64,000 bases of DNA from Acidobacteriota bacterium (GTDB taxonomy: Bacteria; Acidobacteriota; Thermoanaerobaculia; Multivoradales; Multivoraceae), in the NCBI GenBank assembly GCA_028877275.1, contig JAPPFP010000021.1, forward strand, positions 1 through 64,000, in the 5' to 3' direction. The translations under genes and the position numbers were made by a program. Shown one piece after another: positions 27,240 to 35,008 of the stretch. Positions within the stretch are counted from its first letter, which is position 1; every line of letters begins with the position of its first letter. A model generated the notes under the pieces. The model searched no databases, was not told the DNA's origin, and was given only the letters and a program-made list of their open reading frames with translations.

Positions 27240-28133
27240 TCAGCGGATGAGCGGCAGCAGCTCCTCCGCCGAGCGCCGGGTGAGCATCGTGTAGAACTCG
27301 TCGCTCAGCAGGTTGCTGCCGTGGTCCTCGATGAACTTCTTCTGTTCCGGCGTGATGTCGGTCGGCTCGGTTTCGACCGCGTTCGGGTGCCGGTTGGCAG
27401 GGGTACGGTCGATCGAGGCAACGAACTCGACGGTCAGCGCGCCGTCGTAGCCGACCTCGCGTAGCGTCTGGACGATCGCGGCCCAGTCGAGGGCGCCCAT
27501 GCCGGCCGCCATCCGGTTGCTGTCGGCGACGTGGAAGTCGACGAGGCGGCTACCGGCCCGGCGGATCGAGCCGAGCAGGTCGCGGTCTTCCATGTTCATG
27601 TGGAAGGCGTCCAGGCATACGCCGCACTCGGGTCCCGTCGCTTCGGCCAGCGCCAGCGCCTGGGCGCCGCGGTTGATGAAGTAGGTCTCGAAGCGGTTGA
27701 TCGGTTCGATCGCGAGCAGAACCCCCGCGGCCTGGCCGTGCGCGTAGATCTCCTGCATGCTCTCGACCGCCCAGTTCCACTCGTTTTCCGGCGTCGAATC
27801 GGGGTCGACCTTGCCGACGGTGCCGGGCACGATGGAGATCTCGTGGCCGTCGAGCTCCTTGACCATCGTGATGCAGTCCTTGACGTACTGGACGGAGCTC
27901 GCCCGCTCGGCCTCGTCCTTCGCGACCAGGCTGCGGCCGTCCATCATCAGGGTGACGGAGCCCCAGCACCGGATGCCGTACCGCCGGAGCAGTTCGCGCA
28001 CCTCCGCCGTGTCGTAGAGCTCCGGCTCGCCACTGATCTCGAGCGACTCGTAACCGAACTCCCTGAGCCGCGCGAGCGTCTTCTCGAGCGGCTCGGCGCG
28101 CATCCAGTTGTGCATCGACAGGTGCATCGTCAT
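27240..28133 (-). CDS. Sugar phosphate isomerase/epimerase-like TIM barrel
   Basis: A 297-residue AP-endonuclease-2-type TIM barrel of the D-tagatose/D-psicose 3-epimerase group. Candidate metal residues are the Glu in LLAIEPINRFE, the Asp in CLDAFHMNMED, the His in LVDFHVADSNR and the Glu in ALTVEFVAS. The product epimerises or isomerises a keto-sugar or a related polyol. It is followed 22 bp later by the VOC gene on the same strand. No transporter is adjacent to hint at the sugar. Confidence 0.85.
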   Translation of the reverse strand: MTMHLSMHNWMRAEPLEKTLARLREFGYESLEISGEPELYDTAEVRELLRRYGIRCWGSVTLMMDGRSLVAKDEAERASSVQYVKDCITMVKELDGHEISIVPGTVGKVDPDSTPENEWNWAVESMQEIYAHGQAAGVLLAIEPINRFETYFINRGAQALALAEATGPECGVCLDAFHMNMEDRDLLGSIRRAGSRLVDFHVADSNRMAAGMGALDWAAIVQTLREVGYDGALTVEFVASIDRTPANRHPNAVETEPTDITPEQKKFIEDHGSNLLSDEFYTMLTRRSAEELLPLIR

Positions 28134-28461
28134 TGACCTCCGGGTTGCCGCGGGAACATAGCAGGGTCGCTTCGGAGCGCAGCGATGTCGGACGCACCCG
28201 CCCAGTCTGGGCCGGAGGGGTCGGCTCCCAGGTGACGCTCGCGCTTGAGAGGAGATGGGAGCGGTTGCGCTCGCTCCGCTTCACTCGCTCCGGTTTGGCG
28301 TCGGTTTAAGGGAAGGTGTCGGCCGTCGCTCGTTCAGAGGCACCTGGGAGCTGACCCCTCCGGCCCAGACTGGGCTGGAACGCGGTGCCGAACGGGCGGC
28401 CGCTCGAATCAGGACGGAAGCTTCACCAAGGATCCACCGTTCTCACGCGTCATACCCATGA
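28134..28461. other. Intergenic stretch with a palindromic repeat
   Basis: No gene is supported. The stretch is filled mostly by repeat copy B (28201-28374). The promoters for the minus-strand epimerase-like gene and the plus-strand sigma factor should lie here, but I cannot point to convincing -35/-10 boxes. Confidence 0.6.
28201..28374. repeat. Palindromic-ended repeat, copy B (about 174 bp)
   Basis: A 34-base arm at 28201-28234 and its inverted copy at 28341-28374 match with one mismatch. The interior resembles copy A at 121-295 with the same total length and conserved offsets (see that entry). It sits in the gap between divergent genes. Whether it is a mobile miniature element or a structured regulatory repeat cannot be told from two copies. 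Confidence 0.75.
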
Positions 28462-29073
28462 GTGAGGATGACAGGCGCGGTGCGGGTAGCCGTTGAAGAC
28501 GGGTGGGCTTCCACCGGCGCTAGTGTGACGAGCGTGCCCGTGAAGGATGGGGATTTGGTCCGGGCTGCCGCCGGAGGCGACCGTGAGGCCTTCGCGGCGC
28601 TTCTCGACCTTCACTACGACCGGATCTTCCGGCTCTGCTTCCGGCTGACGGGACGGCGAGAGGAGGCGGAGGACCTGACGCAGGACATCTGTCTTGCCCT
28701 TCCGGTGAAGCTGAAGAGCTTTCGGGGCCAGGCCCGTGTGACGACCTGGCTGTATCGGATTGTGGTGAACGCGGCGCATGATCGGCGACGGCGGGACTCC
28801 AGCCGGACCAAGGCGGCGGAGGGTTGGGGGGACTGGGAAGTGAACCGCCGGGCGACGGCGAGAGACACGGCCGCGGGACTCGATTGGCTTCAGCAGTCGA
28901 TGGGTGCGCTGCCGAGGGACCTTCGCGACACGGTGGCGCTGACGATCGACGGCGAAATGACCCACGCGCAAGCCGCCGAGGTACTCGGAATCTCCGAAGG
29001 CACCGTGAGCTGGCGGCTCTCGGAGGTCCGCAAACGGCTGCGTGCCATGTGGCAAGGGGAAACAGGGCGATGA
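28462..29073 (+). CDS. ECF-type RNA polymerase sigma factor
   Basis: A sigma-70-family protein of up to 203 residues. Region 2 is seen in AFAALLDLHYDRIFRLCFRLTGRREEAEDLTQD and YRIVVNAAHDRRRRD. Region 4 is ALPRDLRDTVALTIDGEMTHAQAAEVLGISEGTVSWRLSEVRKRLR, a helix-turn-helix. The first 28 residues or so are weak; GTG codons at about 28528 and 28534 are alternative starts. Its stop overlaps the ATG of the downstream vWA gene by ATGA, so the two are translationally coupled and the partner is a candidate anti-sigma factor or sensor. Confidence 0.9.
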   Translation: MRMTGAVRVAVEDGWASTGASVTSVPVKDGDLVRAAAGGDREAFAALLDLHYDRIFRLCFRLTGRREEAEDLTQDICLALPVKLKSFRGQARVTTWLYRIVVNAAHDRRRRDSSRTKAAEGWGDWEVNRRATARDTAAGLDWLQQSMGALPRDLRDTVALTIDGEMTHAQAAEVLGISEGTVSWRLSEVRKRLRAMWQGETGR

Positions 29074-31319
29074 CCGATCCACTCGACGATCTGAAACGCG
29101 CATTCGAGGACGCTACGCCTGAGCCGGACGCCGAAAGGCGGAAGGTGAACCTGGCTCGCGCCCAGGAGCTCTTTGACCGTGTCCAAGACTCAGGCGTCGA
29201 GCAGCGTCGTACCGATGACCGCACCAACACCTGGGCGGGCATCGAACAAGGAGTACGACACATGCTCAACGCACTGACTTCCCGACCTGTTCTGGCTGCC
29301 GCCGGTGTTGTGGCCATGGTCGGGCTGACCGCTCTCCTGGTAACCGCCACGCGGGATGAGACGCCGCGATCCCGCGTGGTTGTCGCGGATACTGGCGTCG
29401 CACCCGCGCCAGTAGCGTCGCCTCCAGGCGTTCCGGAAGGGGAGCGCGAGGCGACATCTCCCGCCCCGGAGTCCTCAGACGAGGTCGGGCGATCGACGGT
29501 TGGCGGAAGAGTGGTTGACGACGGGGGCGAGCCTGTGCCGGGTGTCAGCGTAACGCTCTCAGGTGCCAGCGGCGAGAGATCCGGGCTGACGGACAATAGC
29601 GGCAGCTATCGCTTCCCCGACGTCGCTCCGGGGGACTACTCGGTGAAGGTGGCGCTGGAGGGCATGGGAGAAGCCGATGCCGCGGTCCGCGCCGCCGCCG
29701 GAGACCTCGAATCGGTCGACTTCATGCTGCAGGCAGCGATCAGGGAGGAGACCGTTACGGGGATGGCGCCGGTGACTGTCGCGGAATCTGCGGTGAGGGA
29801 GGGGCGGATGAGGGTAGCCGCCTTTAGTGCCGCGGAGCCACCTCTGCCGGAGGCCGTTCCACAGCCGGTGGACGTGAGGACTGCCCGGCCCGCGAGTACG
29901 GAGGCCTTCGCCAACGAGCCGGCCAGCCCCGTCAAGGTGGCCAGCGAAGAACCCGTCTCGACCTTCTCGATCGACGTCGACACGGCCAGCTACTCGGTCG
30001 TCCGTTCCTCGCTGACGAACGGCCACCTGCCGGCGCCCGAGTCGGTGAGGATCGAGGAGCTGGTCAACTACTTCCCGTACGCGTATCCGGCGCCGGGGGA
30101 ACGCGGGGCGCCGTTCCGGCCGACGATCACGGTGTCGGAGACGCCCTGGAACCCGGACACGCTGCTGATGCACATCGGCATCCAGGGCCGGCTGCCGGCG
30201 ACCGACGACCGCCCGCCGCTCAATCTCGTCTTCCTGGTCGACACTTCGGGTTCGATGGACGGGCCGAACAAGCTGCCGCTGCTCGTGCAGTCGTTCCGGC
30301 TGATGGTCGGCCAGCTCGATCCCGCCGACGAGGTCGCGATCGTCGCGTATGCCGGCAGCGCGGGCCGCGTGCTGGACCCGACCCCCGCCGCCGAACGCGG
30401 CGCCATCCTCTCCGCGCTCGACCGACTCCACGCGGGCGGTTCGACCGCCGGAGCGGCCGGAATCCAGTTGGCCTACCGGGTCGCCCGGGACATGGCCGCG
30501 GAGGGCGAGGTCACGCGGGTCATCCTGGCGACGGACGGCGACTTCAACGTCGGTATCTCCAACCCCGACCAGCTCGAGGGCTTCATCGCCCGCCAGCGCG
30601 ACAGCGGCGTCTACCTCTCGGTGCTGGGGTTCGGCCGGGGCAACCTGGACGATGCGACGATGCAGGCGCTGGCCCAGCACGGCAACGGTCAGGCGGCAAC
30701 CATCGACACGCTCGCGGAGGCGCAGAAGGTGCTCGTCGACCAGCTAGTCGGCACCTTGTTCCCGATTGCGAACGATGTGAAGATCCAGGTCGAGTTCAAT
30801 CCGGCCACGGTCGCCGAGTACCGCCTCATCGGTTACGAGACGCGGGCTCTCCGTCGCGAGGACTTCAACAACGACCGGGTCGACGCAGGCGAGATCGGCG
30901 CTGGGCACGCGGTCACCGCGATCTACGAGGTGACGCCGGTGGGATCCCCGGCGGTTCTCCACGAGCTGCTGCGCTACGCCGAGCCGCCGACCGAGCCGCC
31001 GGTGGCTACGGGCCGGAGGGAAAGCTCCCGGGAACTCGCCTTCTTGCGGTTCCGGTACAAGGAGCCGGGCCGGGAAACGAGCGAACTCATCGAACTACCG
31101 ATCGCTCGCGACGCCGGCCAGGCCGGTACCGATCAGCGCTTCGCCGCCGCGATAGCCGGCTTCGGCCAGCTCCTCCGCGACGGCGCCTACACCGGCGACT
31201 GGACCTGGCGCGACGCGATCGCGCTTGCCGAGGCCAACACCGGAGACGATCGGTTCGGCTACCGCCGCGAGGCGGTGACCCTGATGCGCCTCGCGGAGAG
31301 CCTGGCGGTAACCGAGTAG
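29070..31319 (+). CDS. Membrane protein with anti-sigma-like N-terminus, CarboxypepD_reg, vWA and YfbK-type C-terminal domains
   Basis: The 749-residue protein starts at ATG 29070, overlapping the sigma factor stop by ATGA. An acidic N-terminal segment precedes a single membrane helix (VLAAAGVVAMVGLTALLV, about residues 74-91). A carboxypeptidase-regulatory beta domain follows at about 150-220 (GGRVVDDGGEPVPGVSVTLSG). A linker then leads to the von Willebrand A domain at about 385-560 with the MIDAS-like DTSGSMDG and a YfbK/DUF3520-like C-terminal region. Such proteins appear to be surface or periplasmic binding modules. Coupling to the sigma factor suggests it senses an envelope signal and controls sigma release. 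Confidence 0.85.
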   Translation: MTDPLDDLKRAFEDATPEPDAERRKVNLARAQELFDRVQDSGVEQRRTDDRTNTWAGIEQGVRHMLNALTSRPVLAAAGVVAMVGLTALLVTATRDETPRSRVVVADTGVAPAPVASPPGVPEGEREATSPAPESSDEVGRSTVGGRVVDDGGEPVPGVSVTLSGASGERSGLTDNSGSYRFPDVAPGDYSVKVALEGMGEADAAVRAAAGDLESVDFMLQAAIREETVTGMAPVTVAESAVREGRMRVAAFSAAEPPLPEAVPQPVDVRTARPASTEAFANEPASPVKVASEEPVSTFSIDVDTASYSVVRSSLTNGHLPAPESVRIEELVNYFPYAYPAPGERGAPFRPTITVSETPWNPDTLLMHIGIQGRLPATDDRPPLNLVFLVDTSGSMDGPNKLPLLVQSFRLMVGQLDPADEVAIVAYAGSAGRVLDPTPAAERGAILSALDRLHAGGSTAGAAGIQLAYRVARDMAAEGEVTRVILATDGDFNVGISNPDQLEGFIARQRDSGVYLSVLGFGRGNLDDATMQALAQHGNGQAATIDTLAEAQKVLVDQLVGTLFPIANDVKIQVEFNPATVAEYRLIGYETRALRREDFNNDRVDAGEIGAGHAVTAIYEVTPVGSPAVLHELLRYAEPPTEPPVATGRRESSRELAFLRFRYKEPGRETSELIELPIARDAGQAGTDQRFAAAIAGFGQLLRDGAYTGDWTWRDAIALAEANTGDDRFGYRREAVTLMRLAESLAVTE

Positions 31320-31320
31320 G

Positions 31321-32145
31321 TCACTTGGCGCCGAGGAAGCCCCGCAGGCAGCGGGTGACGGCGCCGGGCGCTTCGGCCATCAGCATGTGGCCGGCGTCCG
31401 CCACGGTCACGAAGCCGGCGCCGCCGTCGCTGCCGCGGATGCGGTCGGCGAGCGCGCGGCCGGCCCTTGGCGGCGTCATCCTGTCCTTCGCGCCGGCGAC
31501 GACCAGCGTGGGGCAGGTGACGCCCGGGGCGCTCTCGCTTCCCTCCCACTCGTTGCAGGCGGCGAAGTCGCGGTGGAGCACTTCCGGCAGGCAGCGGTCG
31601 AGCAGCGCCATCGTCGATCCAAGCATCCACAGCCCGGGGGACTCCGCGCCGCCGAAGTGGGCGCCGCTGCCGTGCCCGAAGGCGGCGATGAACCGGTGGG
31701 CGTTGAGCGGCCGTTTCAGGGTGTCCGCCAGCAACCCGGGGTTGACCCGGAGTGTCTCGCCGGCGCCGAGCAGGGCCAGTCGGCTCAGGCGGGCGTCCAG
31801 ACGGGACGCCGCGTCGACCGCTATGCAGGCGCCCATCGAGTGGCCAACGAGCGCTATGCCCGCGCTGCCCGCACGCTCCGCCGCCGTTGCCGCGAAGTCC
31901 GCGGTCCAGGCGGCGTAGTCGGCAATGGTCGTGATGGCGTCCAGGTCCTCCGACGCGCCGTGGCCGGGCAGGTCGGGCGCGGCGACGTTCCAGCCGTGTT
32001 GAGCCAGCGACCGGGCCTGCAGCGCCCATACGGTGTGGTCGCTGCCGGCGCCGTGGAGCAGCAGCGCCAGCGGCAGCCTCTCCTGCCAGGCGGAGCCGCC
32101 GGTGCCGCAGTAGGCCTTGCGGCCCTGGATCTCGAGTTCGGTCAT
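31321..32145 (-). CDS. Alpha/beta hydrolase
   Basis: A 274-residue alpha/beta hydrolase fold with the nucleophile elbow GHSMGAC, the oxyanion/strand start LLLHGAGSDHTVW and the catalytic His in DAGHMLMAEAP. The acid is likely the Asp in VVAGAKDRMTP. Typical activities are esterase or lactonase; the substrate is unknown. It converges on the vWA gene with almost no gap (stop codons at 31319 and 31321) and is 28 bp from metY on the same strand. Confidence 0.87.
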   Translation of the reverse strand: MTELEIQGRKAYCGTGGSAWQERLPLALLLHGAGSDHTVWALQARSLAQHGWNVAAPDLPGHGASEDLDAITTIADYAAWTADFAATAAERAGSAGIALVGHSMGACIAVDAASRLDARLSRLALLGAGETLRVNPGLLADTLKRPLNAHRFIAAFGHGSGAHFGGAESPGLWMLGSTMALLDRCLPEVLHRDFAACNEWEGSESAPGVTCPTLVVAGAKDRMTPPRAGRALADRIRGSDGGAGFVTVADAGHMLMAEAPGAVTRCLRGFLGAK

Positions 32146-32173
32146 CGGCGTGCGCGCAGTCGACGGGGACGGG

Positions 32174-33496
32174 TCAGGAGGCCACTGCCCGCGGCCGCTG
32201 CGCCCGCCTCTGCGAGCGCTTCAGCGCCCGTTCGAGATCGGCCACGAGATCGTGGGGATCCTCGAGGCCGACCGACAGCCGCACCATCTCCTGGGTGACG
32301 CCCGACTCCGCGAGTTCCTCGGCGGTCATCTGCTGGTGGGTCGTGCTCGCCGGGTGAATGACCAGGCTCTTCGCGTCGCCGACGTTTGCGAGGTGCGACC
32401 AGAGCTCCAGACCCTCGATGAAGGCGATGCCGGCCTCGAGTCCGCCGCGAATCCCGAAGGTCAGCAGGGCGCCGCTGCCTTTTGGCAGCAGCTTCCGGGC
32501 GAGGGCGTGCTGCGGGTGGCTGGGCAGGTCGGGATAGCTCACCCACTCGACCGCCTCGTGCTGCTCGAGAAACTCGCCGACCGCCCGTGCGTTCTCGACG
32601 TGGCGGGCCACCCGGAGCGGCAGGGTCTCGAGGCCCTGAAGCAGGTAGAACGCAGCCTGCGGGTTGAGGCAGGCGCCGAAGTCGCGTAGCCCTTCGAGCC
32701 TCGCCTTGAGGATGAAGGCGGGCGGTCCGTAGTGCTCGGCGAAGGCGATGCCGTGGTAGCCCGGACAGGGCTCGGTCATGATCGGAAAGCGCCCGGAAGC
32801 GGTCCAGTCGAACTTGCCGCTGTCGACAAGGACGCCGCCCAGGGTGACGCCGTGGCCGCCGATGAACTTGGTCGCCGAGTGCATCACGATGTCCGCGCCG
32901 AGATCGATCGGCCGCGACAGGAACGGCGTACCGAAGGTGTTGTCGATCAGGAGGGGCACGCCGATCTCGTGAGCGATCGTGGCGACGGCGGGGATGTCCA
33001 GGACGTCGATCCGCGGGTTCCCGATCGTCTCGCCGAAGAACAGCTTCGTGTTCGGACGAGCGGCGCGTCGGAAGTTCGCGGGCTCGGTCGGTTCCACGAA
33101 GGTCGTCTCGACTCCGAACCGGCGCAGGGTGTGGTTCAGCAGGTTGTGCGTGCCGCCGTAAATGGCCGCCGAGGAGACCACGTGGTCGCCGGCTGAGAGG
33201 ATGGTCGCCGCCGCCAGGTGGAACGCCGCTTGCCCGGAAGCGGTGGCCACCGCGCCGACTCCGCCTTCGAGCGCGGCGATCCGTTCCTCGAACACCGCCA
33301 CCGTCGGGTTGGAGATCCGCGAGTAGATGTGCCCCGCCTCCTCCAGATTGAACAGTCCGGCCGCGTGGTCCGTGTCCCGGAACACGTAGGACGTGGAGTT
33401 GTAGACCGGCACGGCGCGCGCTCCGGTGGTCGGATCGGGCCGCTGGCCTGCATGCAGGGAAAGGGTGTCGAACTTGTAGAACCAGTCGCTGCTCAT
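32174..33496 (-). CDS. metY: O-acetylhomoserine aminocarboxypropyltransferase / cystathionine-gamma-synthase family (MetY-like)
   Basis: A 440-residue PLP enzyme. [18 protein letters not shown] is typical of the MetY branch. The PLP lysine is in [12 protein letters not shown], and [21 protein letters not shown] is the usual Cys/Met metabolism motif. It makes homocysteine from O-acetylhomoserine and sulfide. Start ATG 33496 (MSSDWFYKF) is chosen because the upstream frame has shadow sequence. It is divergent from a homocysteine S-methyltransferase (33594), so the two together can make methionine. The 97-bp gap holds no recognisable SAM riboswitch. Confidence 0.9.
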   Translation of the reverse strand: MSSDWFYKFDTLSLHAGQRPDPTTGARAVPVYNSTSYVFRDTDHAAGLFNLEEAGHIYSRISNPTVAVFEERIAALEGGVGAVATASGQAAFHLAAATILSAGDHVVSSAAIYGGTHNLLNHTLRRFGVETTFVEPTEPANFRRAARPNTKLFFGETIGNPRIDVLDIPAVATIAHEIGVPLLIDNTFGTPFLSRPIDLGADIVMHSATKFIGGHGVTLGGVLVDSGKFDWTASGRFPIMTEPCPGYHGIAFAEHYGPPAFILKARLEGLRDFGACLNPQAAFYLLQGLETLPLRVARHVENARAVGEFLEQHEAVEWVSYPDLPSHPQHALARKLLPKGSGALLTFGIRGGLEAGIAFIEGLELWSHLANVGDAKSLVIHPASTTHQQMTAEELAESGVTQEMVRLSVGLEDPHDLVADLERALKRSQRRAQRPRAVAS

Positions 33497-33593
33497 CGCG
33501 TTGCCTCCCGGGTTGACCTCGGCGCGAGGCGGACCGTGAGTGTAGCTGTAGCGGGCCTGCGGATGTGGCAGAGTGGCTGCTTGAGGAGGCTGG

Positions 33594-34508
33594 ATGGGAA
33601 TCGTCGAAGAGTGGCATGAGTGCCTGGATCGGGGGGAGATCCTCCTGCTCGACGGAGGCACCGGAACGGAACTGGAGCGGCGGGGCGTGCCGATGGACTC
33701 GGCGGCGTGGTGCGGTGCGGCGGCGCTGGAGCACCAGGACGCCATTCGCGACCTCCACGAGGACTACATCCGTGCCGGTGCGGACGCGATCATCACCAAC
33801 ACCTTCGCAACGCATCGGCCGTTGCTCGAGGCAGCCGGTCTGGGCGACAAGGTCGGCCTGATCGTGCGGCGGGCGGTTGAGGCGGCCCTCGAGGGCCGGG
33901 AGCGGGCCGGGTGCCCGGGTGTGCTCGTGGCCGGATCGATGTCGACGATGCCGGCGAACAACATTCAGGGCGGCTACCCGCCGGCCGAAGAGCAGATGGC
34001 GGCCTATCGGGAGCAGTGCGAGCTCCTGGCCGAGGCCGGCGTCGACGTGATCGCGCTCGAGATGATGCAGTTTCACGAGCGTGCCTTGCTCGCGTTCAGG
34101 GCGGCCAGGGAGACCGGGCTGCCGGTGTGGCTCGGGGTCAGCGCCCGCAAGGACCCGGACACGGGCGCCATCACTCCGTTCAACTGGCCCGACGAGTCCT
34201 TCGAGGAACTGCTCGACCGGCTGATTCCGCTCGGACCGTCGATCGTGCACGTGATGCACTCCGAGATCGCGGCCGTTCCCGAAGCGGTGGCGATGGTCCA
34301 GGAGCGCTGGGACGGACCCGTCGGCGTGTACCCGGAGTCAGGCTACTTCACGATGCCGAACTGGAACTTCGTCGACGTGATCGATCCGGCTGATCTGCTG
34401 GAGGAGGCGCGCGGCTGGGTGGCCGCGGGCGTTCAGATCGTCGGCGGCTGCTGCGGCCTGGGGCCCGAGCACATTCGCGCCCTGGGAGCGCTTCGCGGTT
34501 CCGGCTGA
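33594..34508 (+). CDS. Homocysteine S-methyltransferase family protein
   Basis: A 304-residue zinc methyltransferase of the betaine/S-methylmethionine homocysteine methyltransferase type. The N-terminal LLLDGGTGTELERRG, the NTFATHRPLLEAAGL motif and the zinc ligands (one Cys and GGCCGLGPEHIRAL) are visible. It would transfer a methyl group to homocysteine to give methionine. The methyl donor is not clear. It lies next to the divergent metY, which fits methionine synthesis. Confidence 0.88.
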   Translation: MGIVEEWHECLDRGEILLLDGGTGTELERRGVPMDSAAWCGAAALEHQDAIRDLHEDYIRAGADAIITNTFATHRPLLEAAGLGDKVGLIVRRAVEAALEGRERAGCPGVLVAGSMSTMPANNIQGGYPPAEEQMAAYREQCELLAEAGVDVIALEMMQFHERALLAFRAARETGLPVWLGVSARKDPDTGAITPFNWPDESFEELLDRLIPLGPSIVHVMHSEIAAVPEAVAMVQERWDGPVGVYPESGYFTMPNWNFVDVIDPADLLEEARGWVAAGVQIVGGCCGLGPEHIRALGALRGSG

Positions 34509-34525
34509 GGAGGTTCGAAGCGATC

Positions 34526-35008
34526 GTGGCAACGGGCGGCGAACCGGACCGGGCCCAGACGGCGTTCACGCCGCCGTTGCTGGTTCTGGTCGGCCTGGTC
34601 CTCGGTTTCGGGCTGTCCTGGCTACTGCCGCTCCGGATCTGGCCGGCCGGAACCAACCAGCCCCTGGTCGTCGCCGGCGTGGCGATCGTGGTCGCCAGCT
34701 TCGCCTGGTTGAGCTGGTCGGCTCTGACGATGGTTCGCGGCGGCTCCTCCTTGCCGGTGCATCATCCGACCGCCAACCTGGTGATCAGAGGGCCCTACCG
34801 GTGGTCCCGCAATCCCATCTATGCGGGCATGGTGCTCGCATTCCTCGGCCTCGGCCTCACGCGGGGCAGTTGGTGGTTCGTCGTCCTCGCCGTTGCGGTG
34901 GCCCTCCTGCTGCGCTGGGGCGTGATCCTGCGGGAGGAGGCCTACCTGGAGCGGAAGTTCGGCGACGAGTACCGGGACTATGCGAAGCGCGTCCGGCGCT
35001 GGTTGTAG
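34526..35008 (+). CDS. Isoprenylcysteine carboxyl methyltransferase/phospholipid methyltransferase family membrane protein
   Basis: A 160-residue integral membrane protein with three or four hydrophobic helices. The conserved end reads GPYRWSRNPIYAGMVLAFLGLGL and the later REEAYLERKFGDEYRDYAKRVRRWL, both hallmarks of the ICMT/PEMT-like family that binds SAM. In bacteria the natural substrate is usually unknown. The sulfatase-TPR gene starts inside its last 29 bases (34980), so they are translationally coupled. Confidence 0.85.
   Translation: MATGGEPDRAQTAFTPPLLVLVGLVLGFGLSWLLPLRIWPAGTNQPLVVAGVAIVVASFAWLSWSALTMVRGGSSLPVHHPTANLVIRGPYRWSRNPIYAGMVLAFLGLGLTRGSWWFVVLAVAVALLLRWGVILREEAYLERKFGDEYRDYAKRVRRWL

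Noticed and set aside
33497..33593. A possible SAM riboswitch between metY and the homocysteine methyltransferase
   Set aside because: The 97-bp gap has no SAM-aptamer-like core or terminator that I could see; position alone is not enough.
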